64,000 nt of DNA from Planobispora longispora. Lineage in GTDB: Bacteria; Actinomycetota; Actinomycetes; Streptosporangiales; Streptosporangiaceae. The notes under the pieces are model-generated. The model made no database searches. It saw only the letters and a list, made by a program, of their open reading frames with translations, and was not told the origin of the DNA. The DNA lies in contig NZ_BOOH01000004.1 in assembly GCF_016863135.1 (NCBI RefSeq), positions 115,119 to 179,118 on the forward strand, in the 5' to 3' direction. Below, in pieces: positions 53,303 to 64,000 of the stretch. Position 1 is the stretch's first letter. The number at the start of each line of letters is the position of its first letter. Both the position numbers and the translations under genes were made by a program.

Positions 53303-53963
53303 CAAGGTGAACCGCGGCGACGCGGTCATGGTCATCGGTCTCGGCCGGTTCGGCGGCGCGCTCGCCACCGAGCTCGTCCTGCGCGGCGTCGAGGTCCTCG
53401 GCGTGGACAACGACTCCCGGAACCTGCAGGACTTCTCCGGGCGGCTCACCCACGTCGTCTGCGCCGACTCCACCGACGCCGACGCGATGTCGCAGCTGGG
53501 CGCCGGCGAGTTCGGCCGGGCCGTGGTCGGCATCGGCACCGACATCGAGTCGAGCGTGCTGACCACGTCGATCCTGGTCGACCTGGGCCTGGCCGACATC
53601 TGGGCCAAGGCGATCAGCCGTCAGCACGCGCAGATCCTGCGGCGGGTCGGCGCCCACCACGTGGTGCAGCCCGAGGCCGACATGGGCGAGCGGGTCGCCC
53701 ACCTGGTCACCGGCCGGATGCTCGACTACGTCGAGATCGACGAGGACTACGCGCTGATCAAGACGAAGGCCCCCGGCTGGGCCGAGGGCCGGGCGCTGCG
53801 CGAGCTCGGCATCCGCAAGACGTACGGCGTGACCGTCGTCGGCGTCAAGAAGCCCGGGGCCGGGTTCACCTACGCCACCCCCGACACCGTCATCCAGGCC
53901 GGTGACACCCTGCTCGTCACGGGGGACGCCGAGGGGACCGAGCGGTTCTCCGAGGAGACCTGA
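53295..53963 (+). CDS. trkA: RCK-domain potassium regulator TrkA/KtrA
   Basis: The 222-residue protein has an RCK-N Rossmann domain (VMVIGLGRFGGALATELVLRG, then LGVDNDSRN) and an RCK-C domain (residues about 145-220). It forms the ring that gates the TrkH/KtrB channel in response to nucleotides. The TTG start overlaps the end of trkH, so the two are coupled and made in fixed ratio. Confidence 0.93.
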   Translation: MADKVNRGDAVMVIGLGRFGGALATELVLRGVEVLGVDNDSRNLQDFSGRLTHVVCADSTDADAMSQLGAGEFGRAVVGIGTDIESSVLTTSILVDLGLADIWAKAISRQHAQILRRVGAHHVVQPEADMGERVAHLVTGRMLDYVEIDEDYALIKTKAPGWAEGRALRELGIRKTYGVTVVGVKKPGAGFTYATPDTVIQAGDTLLVTGDAEGTERFSEET

Positions 53964-54077
53964 GCCGGAGCCGGACCGCCCGCTCGATCGGGGGGCGAGA
54001 ACGCCTCAGGACCGGCGCCCGCCCGCCGATGAGTCCATCGTCATGGAGATGAACACGGCATGGCGGAGGGCGGAACG

Positions 54078-56435
54078 ATGACAGCTGACCTGCGGGAACG
54101 GACCGCCCCCTCGCTCACGACCACACCCACCGTCCTGAGCCGCGTCCGGGCCCGGCCGACGTTCTGGGCCCTCACCGCGCTCGCCGTGCTCAGCACCGGC
54201 TGGTTCGCCCTCGCGATGGCGTTCCCGCCGGGATGGCCTCTCCCGGCCCGGATCCCGTCCATCGTCTCCACCGTGCTGGCCGCGTTCGCCTGCGCCCGCG
54301 TCTCGAGGTCGCTGGCCGGGGCGCTGCGGTCGTTCTGGCGGCGCCTGGCCGCGTCCATGTGCCTTCTCTCGGCCGGCCTGCTGGCCGGTCTCCACCAGTC
54401 CTTGACCACGCCCGGTCTCCCCGAGCGTCATGTCGGGCCGGTGGCCATGGGACTGTTCCTCGGCGCCCTGGTGGTCACCATCTGGGCGCTGCTGCGGCTG
54501 CCGATCGGGCAGCGCTCACGCAGAACCCTGCTGACCCTGGGGCTCGACGCGGGGGTCGTCATGCTGGCCGCGACGCTGTTCGCGTGGCACCTGACGCTGC
54601 GCACCGCGCCGAGCCTGCTCTCCGCCACGGGCACGTCCTCGTCGGTGCTCACGGTCGTCGCGCTGTGCTTCCTCGAGGTGCTCACCGCCGTCAAGCTGGC
54701 GCTGACCGGCGCCGGCCCGCTGCACCGCCGTGTCCTGACGGCCCTGGGGATGTCGGTCGTCGTGGGCGCGGCCAGCAGCGCGCTCGCCCCGCTCCTCCAC
54801 GACCGGCCGTACCTCTCCAGCACCAGCCTCGCCGTCCCGCTCATCGCCTTCCTCACCGGGCTCGCCGTCGAACGGCAGTGGCAGGTCATGGACGAGCCCG
54901 CCCGCGCCCCGCAGCGACGGCGGCGGCCGTTCAGCCTGCTGCCGTACGGCGCCATCGCGGCGACGGGCGCCATGCTCCTCATCTCGGCCCAGAACTCCAG
55001 CACGGAGCTCCGCGTGCTCGCGGCCGGGACGATCGCCATCACCGCCCTGGTGGTGCTGCGCCAGATCGTGTCCTTCTACGACAACGCCAGCCTCCAGGAT
55101 CAGCTGTCCCACCAGGCCAGCCACGACGCGCTGACCCGGCTCGCCAACCGGGCCCTGTTCACCGAGCGCGCCACCGGCGCCCTGGCCGGCACCCCGCAGC
55201 GCGGCGTCGCGCTGGCCCTGATCGATCTGGACGACTTCAAGGGCGTCAACGACCGGCTCGGGCACGCGGTGGGCGACGCCCTCCTGGTGGCCGTCGCCGA
55301 CCGGCTGCAGGAGTGCGTGCGGCGGGGCGACACGGTCGCCCGCCTGGGCGGCGACGAGTTCGCCGTGCTGCTGAACGACGTGACCTCCGCCGAGGCCGAC
55401 CAGATCATCGATCGGATCATCGCGGCGCTCGGCACGCCGGTCGCCGCCGACGGCCACGAGCTGCTCGTGCAGGCCAGCATCGGCCTGGTCGAGGGCGGGG
55501 AGGAGATGAACGCCAGCGAGCTGCTGCGCCGCGCCGACGTGGCCATGTACTCCGCCAAGGAGCTGGGCAAGCGCCGCTGCGTGCGCTACGCCCAGGACAT
55601 GGACGCCCGCGCCGTCGAGAACGCCCGGCTCAGCGCCGAGTTGCGCCACGCCCCGGCCCGCGGCGAGCTGTTCCTGCTCTACCAGCCGGTGGTCACCCTG
55701 CCCGACGGCGAGCTGTCCGGGGTGGAGGCGCTGGTGCGCTGGCGTCACCCGGAGCGCGGCCTCGTCTCCCCGGCGGAGTTCATCCCGGTCGCCGAACGCA
55801 CCGGCATGATCGTCGACATCGGCACCTGGGTGCTGTACGAGGCGTGCCGGCAGATGGCCCTCTGGCAGCGGCAGTACGGCCCGGCCGCACCCGCCAAGAT
55901 GAGCGTGAACGTCTCGGCCCGGCAGCTGCTCGAACCGGCCTTCGCCCAGACCGTCGCCGACGCGCTGCGCCGGCACGGGCTGCGCCCGTCCGACCTGCTG
56001 CTGGAGATCACCGAGACCGCCGTGTTCGACGGCGGGCGCGCGCTGGAGACGGTCCAGGCCGTCCAGGCCCTCGGTGTGCCGATCGCGCTGGACGACTTCG
56101 GCACCGGCCACTCCTCGCTCGGCCTGCTGCGCACCTGCCCGGTGGACGTGCTGAAGGTGGACAAGCTGTTCGTCGACGGCGTGACCGGCAGCACCGAGCA
56201 GGCGGCGATCGCCACCTCGCTGGCGCACATCGCCCAGGCGCTGCGGCTGCGGGCGGTGGCCGAGGGCGTGGAGACCGCGGCCCAGGCCGAGCGTCTCCAC
56301 CAGCTGGGCTACCGGCTGGCCCAGGGGTACCACTTCGCGCCGCCGCTGTCGCCGGACAAGATCGAGCAGATCCTGCAGACGCGCACCACGAACCCGGGCC
56401 CGGCGTCATGGGAGCCGCCCGCCCTCACGACCTGA
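54078..56435 (+). CDS. Membrane GGDEF-EAL cyclic-di-GMP enzyme
   Basis: The 785-residue protein has about nine N-terminal helices (MASE-like region, 1-335), a GGDEF domain and an EAL domain. The diguanylate cyclase site LGGDEFAV is intact, with an inhibitory RxxD motif (RRGD) five residues before it. The EAL domain has GVEALVRW, NVSARQLL, DDFGTGHSSL and the VAEGVET motif, so both activities may be real. ATG at 54078 is 7 bp after GGAGGG, better than ATG 54060. It probably sets c-di-GMP levels for development. Confidence 0.93.
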   Translation: MTADLRERTAPSLTTTPTVLSRVRARPTFWALTALAVLSTGWFALAMAFPPGWPLPARIPSIVSTVLAAFACARVSRSLAGALRSFWRRLAASMCLLSAGLLAGLHQSLTTPGLPERHVGPVAMGLFLGALVVTIWALLRLPIGQRSRRTLLTLGLDAGVVMLAATLFAWHLTLRTAPSLLSATGTSSSVLTVVALCFLEVLTAVKLALTGAGPLHRRVLTALGMSVVVGAASSALAPLLHDRPYLSSTSLAVPLIAFLTGLAVERQWQVMDEPARAPQRRRRPFSLLPYGAIAATGAMLLISAQNSSTELRVLAAGTIAITALVVLRQIVSFYDNASLQDQLSHQASHDALTRLANRALFTERATGALAGTPQRGVALALIDLDDFKGVNDRLGHAVGDALLVAVADRLQECVRRGDTVARLGGDEFAVLLNDVTSAEADQIIDRIIAALGTPVAADGHELLVQASIGLVEGGEEMNASELLRRADVAMYSAKELGKRRCVRYAQDMDARAVENARLSAELRHAPARGELFLLYQPVVTLPDGELSGVEALVRWRHPERGLVSPAEFIPVAERTGMIVDIGTWVLYEACRQMALWQRQYGPAAPAKMSVNVSARQLLEPAFAQTVADALRRHGLRPSDLLLEITETAVFDGGRALETVQAVQALGVPIALDDFGTGHSSLGLLRTCPVDVLKVDKLFVDGVTGSTEQAAIATSLAHIAQALRLRAVAEGVETAAQAERLHQLGYRLAQGYHFAPPLSPDKIEQILQTRTTNPGPASWEPPALTT

Positions 56436-56440
56436 GCCCG

Positions 56441-56580
56441 CCGCGACGCGCAGCGTCGCCATAGGCCCGCGAGGGGGCGCCGGTGCGCTGGACTGAGGAG
56501 CGAAGGAGCGCAGCGGATGAGCGACGAGGGAAGGCACCGGTCACCAGCCCCCGAGCCGCGACGCGCAGCGTCGCCATAGG
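56441..56580 (+). repeat. R-core-R repeat element, copy B
   Basis: A 25-bp sequence (56441-56465) starting CCGCGACGCGCAGCGTCGCC is repeated exactly at 56556-56580. Between them lies an 89-90-bp core whose ends match the ftsQ copy: 36 identical bases, then 33 with one change; the middle 20 bases differ. It sits between the GGDEF-EAL stop and the end of the PH-like gene and codes for nothing supported. Confidence 0.8.
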
Positions 56581-56581
56581 T

Positions 56582-57040
56582 TCAGCGGGACTCGTTGGCC
56601 TCGCCGCGTTCGCGGATGAGCGCGGCGAACTCGCGGACCTGGAGCACGGTGCGTGACTTCTCCGATCCCTGGAGGCCCATCGCCCCGATGGTCATCCCGT
56701 CGGAGAAGTCGATCTTCGCCCAGGGCTCGCCCTCGACCAGGGTGACCGAGAGCACCTCGGCCCACTCGTAGCGGTGCACCCGCAGGCCGTTGACCAGGGT
56801 GATCCCGCGCTCGTCCGCCTCCACCCGGCACCGGCCGAGCAGGTGCAGCACCCAGGCGACCAGTCCGGCGAGCGCCACCACTCCGACCTTGTCGAAGACG
56901 GTGAACGGCGGCGGCAGGAAGACCGCCATGACCACGGCCCCGATCATGATCACCAGCGCGAGGACGTACGCCACGATCCGTCCCGTCTTCGGCCGCCACA
57001 CGACGGGCAGGGACGGGACGGGGACCATGTCGGAGCTCAC
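56582..57040 (-). CDS. PH-like domain membrane protein
   Basis: This 152-residue protein has two hydrophobic helices (about 22-42 and 50-68) and a beta-rich bacterial PH-like domain: CRVEADERGITLVNGLRVHR, YEWAEVLSVTLVEGEPWA, MTIGAMGLQGSE. Such proteins are common in actinobacteria, often next to ribH as here; their function is unknown. The GTG start has a poor ribosome-binding site; ATG at 57028 is an alternative. Confidence 0.85.
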   Translation of the reverse strand: MSSDMVPVPSLPVVWRPKTGRIVAYVLALVIMIGAVVMAVFLPPPFTVFDKVGVVALAGLVAWVLHLLGRCRVEADERGITLVNGLRVHRYEWAEVLSVTLVEGEPWAKIDFSDGMTIGAMGLQGSEKSRTVLQVREFAALIRERGEANESR

Positions 57041-57177
57041 CTGAAGATCACTTTCCTCTGCGGGGGCGGCCGGTCGGGCGCCGAAGGAAACCTACCGCAC
57101 CGCACCGCCGCCCCCGCGCACGCCACCGCACCGCCCGGACCGGGGGCGGGAGGCCGCGCCCCCCGCGCCGGTCCCCG

Positions 57178-58933
<1,756 letters not shown>

Positions 58934-58935
58934 GG

Positions 58936-59598
58936 TCACACGGCCTCCTTGGGGATGAGAACGGCCCGGGAGCGGTACTCCTTGAGCCAGTTGACGAATC
59001 CTGCGAGAACGAGCACGAAGAAGATTCCGTAGACGGCCCCGGAGACGACGAGGCCGGAGCTGAACGCCAGCGGCACGCCGACCAGGTCCACCGCGACCCA
59101 GACGATCCAGAAGTCGACCAGGGCCCGGCCCTGGGCCCAGGTGGCGACCGCGCTGCCGACGAAGATGTAGGCGTCGGCGGCGACGAGGGCGTATCCCTTG
59201 ACTCCCGGCGTGTGCACGCCCCACGACAGCTTGAACACGAAGAACAGCACGCCCACCACGGCCGTGCCGACGATCATGACCGCGACCAGGCCGAGCCGTT
59301 CGCGCGCGGTCGCCGGCCGTACGGCCAGCGTCTGGCCGCCCTCGGTGCCGCGCGCCCACTTCCACCAGCCGTAGACGGCCAGCGCCCCGAACATGACCTG
59401 CTTGAGGGCGTTGCCGGTGATGTGGGCGCTGATCGAGGCGATCAGCAGCAGCACCGAGCCGGTCAGCTGCACCGGCCAGGTCCAGATGGACTTGCGGATC
59501 GCCAGCAGCACGGTGGCCAGCGCGGCCACGTTGCCGACCAGGTCGGTCCAGAGGACCTTGGTCCCCAGCAGGGTGAATCCCGCCTCCGTCCAGTTCAC
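58936..59598 (-). CDS. ribM: PnuC-family riboflavin transporter RibM (PnuX)
   Basis: This 220-residue protein has about seven membrane helices and PnuC-family motifs: [24 protein letters not shown], and [15 protein letters not shown] followed by [12 protein letters not shown]. PnuC proteins move nicotinamide riboside or related compounds by facilitated diffusion; those in FMN-riboswitch operons of actinobacteria import riboflavin. The GTG overlaps the ribE stop (GTGA). Confidence 0.9.
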   Translation of the reverse strand: MNWTEAGFTLLGTKVLWTDLVGNVAALATVLLAIRKSIWTWPVQLTGSVLLLIASISAHITGNALKQVMFGALAVYGWWKWARGTEGGQTLAVRPATARERLGLVAVMIVGTAVVGVLFFVFKLSWGVHTPGVKGYALVAADAYIFVGSAVATWAQGRALVDFWIVWVAVDLVGVPLAFSSGLVVSGAVYGIFFVLVLAGFVNWLKEYRSRAVLIPKEAV

Positions 59599-60203
59599 GC
59601 CTGACCTCCCAGCCCGTAGGCGCCGACGAGCTTCTCCACGTGCTTGGCGATCACGTCGACCTCGAGGTTGACCGGGTCGCCGGGCTGCTTGGCCCCGAGG
59701 GTGGTCAGCTCCAGGGTGGTCGGGATCAGGCTGACCGAGAACGCCTCGCCGTCCACCCCGGCCACGGTGAGGCTGACGCCGTCCACCGCGATGGAGCCCT
59801 TCTCGACGACGTAGCGGTTCAGCTCGGACGGCAGCGAGATCCGCACGACCTCCCAGTGCTCGGCGGGTTCCCGCGAGAGCAGCACGCCGGTGCCGTCCAC
59901 GTGGCCCTGGACGATGTGCCCGCCGAGGCGCTGGTCGGCGCGGACCGCGCGCTCCAGGTTGACCGGGGAGCCGGGGCGCAGCGCGCCGAGGCTGCTGCGC
60001 CGCAGGGTCTCCTTCATGACGTCGGCGGTGAACACCTCGCCGTCGGTCTCCACGACGGTGAGGCAGACCCCGTTGACCGCGATGGAGTCGCCGTGCCGGG
60101 CGTCGGCGGTGACGACCTTGCCCCGGACGGCCAGCCGGGCGGCGTCCGGCAGCGGCTCGACGGAGGAGATCTCCCCGAGTTCTTCGATGATTCCGGTGAA
60201 CAT
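59595..60203 (-). CDS. ribE: Riboflavin synthase alpha chain
   Basis: Riboflavin synthase dismutates two lumazines. The 202-residue protein has two homologous barrels: [14 protein letters not shown] and [15 protein letters not shown] in the first, [14 protein letters not shown] and [15 protein letters not shown] in the second. ATG at 60203 lies 8 bp after AAGGAG. It is first in an operon under an FMN riboswitch; ribD is not present here. Confidence 0.95.
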   Translation of the reverse strand: MFTGIIEELGEISSVEPLPDAARLAVRGKVVTADARHGDSIAVNGVCLTVVETDGEVFTADVMKETLRRSSLGALRPGSPVNLERAVRADQRLGGHIVQGHVDGTGVLLSREPAEHWEVVRISLPSELNRYVVEKGSIAVDGVSLTVAGVDGEAFSVSLIPTTLELTTLGAKQPGDPVNLEVDVIAKHVEKLVGAYGLGGQA

Positions 60204-60610
60204 TCTCACTGCTCCTTAACGGGTGCCGGCCGGGTGTTCGGACGCGGGTCCGGCCCGATGGGGGTGATGTCCTCGGGGCGAGGCGAGCCACCGGCTGGTG
60301 AGGTCGCGCCCGTGCGCGGCGGCCCCGCGCGTGCGCGCGGGGTCCGCCTCTCGCGTGGGACGCTCCAGGCGCGCGGGACGCTCCGGGCGCGCGGGACGCT
60401 CGGGGCGCCTTGCGGGTGCGGAATGCGTTGAGGGTCCGGGGCACCCCGGACGTCGGGGGTGCCCGGCGGATGACGATGCGCCGTCGCTGGGGGTCGGCTG
60501 GCTCAACCCGGGTCTCCTACTCGCCAGTAGCTTCCTGCCACGGCGGGCCCCGGGGAGACGGGTGCACAGACTCCCGTCGGCGGAGGTGCCTGGACGGCAC
60601 TCTCCGCTCG
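60204..60610 (-). other. Long leader between the FMN riboswitch and ribE
   Basis: About 400 bp separate the aptamer from the ribE start. It includes a hairpin at 60439-60464 (GGGCACCCC/GGGGTGCCC), a very stable one at 60323-60342 and an 18-bp tandem repeat (three copies, 60357-60410). A 96-codon frame (60216-60506) with RPERPA repeats has no family match. The expression platform may be one of the hairpins. Confidence 0.55.
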
Positions 60611-60738
60611 CGCGCTTCCTCCCATCCGGACTTTAACCGTCGGTCCCGGAATTTCACCGAGTCAACCGGTCGATGGCTTCGACCGGGTCGCGGACTTTAA
60701 CCGCCGGTTCGGACTTTCACCGACCCCGGAGCACGCTG
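60611..60738 (-). ncRNA. FMN riboswitch (RFN element)
   Basis: Read on the minus strand the RFN consensus is plain: GGTCGGTGAAAGTCCGAACC, then GGCGGTTAAAGTCCGCGACC, a variable arm, TCGGTGAAATTCCGGGACC, then GACGGTTAAAGTCCGGATGG and GAGGAAGCG. It binds FMN and should switch off the riboflavin operon when FMN is plentiful. Confidence 0.95.
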
Positions 60739-60852
60739 CTCTCTTCGGTCGCACACCCACCGGGTGTACTCCCGTACATCAGTGTGCCACGTCCGGCAAA
60801 CCGGACGGAACCAGTCTCCACCATATGAACCAAACGAGCGCTTGGTCAACAG

Positions 60853-61479
60853 TCAGGCGCCGCCCACCGGCCTGAAGTGCTCGGCGAGCCCGTCACAGGT
60901 CAGGCGCGCCATCGCCACCTGCTCCGCCAGCTCCTTGGCGGCCTCCGGATCCTCCAGCCCCGGCGCGCAGAGCCGCTCCTCCACCACCGCCAGCCGCCCG
61001 GCCAGCTCGACGACCAATTCCGCGCCCCTGCCGTCGGCCTCGGCCCGGCGGATCAGGGTCTGCAGCAGGTTCGCCTGCTCCTTCAGCTGCCGGGTCTTGC
61101 GGTGCAGGTCCAGGAACACCTGCACCTTGGCGCGCAGCACCCAGGGGTCGAACGGCTTGGTGAGGAAGTCGACGGCGCCGGCGACGTAGCCGCGGAAGGT
61201 GTGGTCGGGATCGCTCTCCGTCCCGGTGAGGAAGATGATGGCGACGTCCTTGGTCTGGTCGAGGCGCTTGATGTGGGAGGCCGTCTCGAAGCCGTCCATC
61301 CCGGGCATCATCACATCCAGCAGCACCAGCGCGAAGTCCTCGCGGAGCAGCGCCTTCATCGCCTCCGCGCCGGAGCGGGCCCGGACCAGCGTCTTGCGCA
61401 GCGGGTTCAGGATCGCCTCCAGCGCGACCAGATTCGCCTCGTGGTCGTCGACCAGGAGAATGCGCTCCCTGCCCATCAT
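60853..61479 (-). CDS. Response regulator with coiled-coil tail
   Basis: The 208-residue protein has a receiver domain (RILLVDDHEANLVALEAIL, phospho-acceptor Asp in FALVLLDVMMPGMDG, Lys in FLTKPFDPW) and a helical C-terminal region (LDLHRKTRQLKEQANLLQ and beyond) with no output domain I recognise. It lies next to a hybrid kinase and is probably phosphorylated by it, as in multi-HAMP systems of actinobacteria. GAGGGGAG lies 7 bp before the ATG. Confidence 0.9.
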   Translation of the reverse strand: MMGRERILLVDDHEANLVALEAILNPLRKTLVRARSGAEAMKALLREDFALVLLDVMMPGMDGFETASHIKRLDQTKDVAIIFLTGTESDPDHTFRGYVAGAVDFLTKPFDPWVLRAKVQVFLDLHRKTRQLKEQANLLQTLIRRAEADGRGAELVVELAGRLAVVEERLCAPGLEDPEAAKELAEQVAMARLTCDGLAEHFRPVGGA

Positions 61480-61526
61480 GACCGGACTCCCCTCACAACC
61501 GCATTCCTCTCACGGCCGGACTCCCC

Positions 61527-64000
<2,474 letters not shown>

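Noticed and set aside
56483..56650. Short plus-strand GTG frame in copy B of the repeat, parallel to the ftsQ start
   Set aside because: It runs antisense into the PH-like gene and has no membrane helix or FtsQ similarity, so a second ftsQ is not supported.
60216..60506. 96-codon frame in the riboflavin leader
   Set aside because: TTG start, no ribosome-binding site, and its RPERPA repeats come from an 18-bp DNA tandem repeat; kept only as a note in the leader.

Overview
The window is a 64 kb piece of a very GC-rich actinomycete chromosome. GTG and occasional TTG starts, strong GC bias at third codon positions, DivIVA/SepF, a division and cell-wall (dcw) cluster with murC between murG and ftsQ, an F420-type oxidoreductase and a DNPR-type MurE all point to Actinobacteria. 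The gene order suggests a filamentous member such as the Streptosporangiaceae, but that family assignment is inference.

Layout. 1-7.4 kb: end of an AraC-type regulator, azlCD amino-acid exporter, a two-component system divergent from an MMPL transporter across a perfect 15-bp inverted repeat, and a membrane Ser/Thr kinase. 7.4-13.1 kb: rluD, lspA and a DksA/TraR-like gene on the minus strand, then ileS (+) behind a T-box. 13.3-34.5 kb: one long minus-strand block read from mraZ down to divIVA: mraZ, rsmH, ftsL, ftsI, murE, murF, mraY, murD, ftsW, murG, murC, ftsQ, ftsZ, yggS, sepF, yggT, divIVA and a membrane protein with two Cys motifs. The pgeF/ylmD gene usually found after ftsZ is missing. 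35-40 kb: plus-strand moxR, DUF58 and transglutaminase operon. 40-45 kb: DUF3040 protein, dinB with a LexA box, a methyltransferase, nusB, efp, pepQ. 45-52 kb: a symporter behind a Cys-containing leader peptide, an F420-type oxidoreductase, a membrane-anchored phosphodiesterase-like protein, and coxD-coxE-mocA maturation genes without their enzyme. 52-57 kb: trkH/trkA potassium uptake, a GGDEF-EAL protein and a PH-like membrane protein. 57-60.8 kb: riboflavin operon (ribE, ribM, ribBA, ribH) behind an FMN riboswitch. 60.8-64 kb: a response regulator and a multi-HAMP hybrid kinase that runs off the window.

How the parts fit: most of the window serves septation and peptidoglycan precursor synthesis (MurC-F, MraY, MurG, FtsW/I/L/Q/Z, SepF, DivIVA). 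Overlapping stop/start codons show translational coupling through the dcw block. MraZ-type boxes overlap the mraZ promoter, and a second box array faces the moxR operon, which may tie that operon to MraZ.

The most unusual signals are: (1) a repeat made of a core flanked by direct repeats, present at 20.1 kb and 56.5 kb, which at 20.1 kb supplies the ribosome-binding site, start codon and cytoplasmic tail of ftsQ; (2) the second MraZ-like box array; (3) the leader peptide before the symporter; (4) three tiny ORFs that exactly bridge neighbouring genes by ATGA/TGATG overlaps; (5) a patch of rare codons with a GAAA-tetraloop hairpin inside rsmH. No CRISPR array, prophage, insertion sequence or tRNA was seen.
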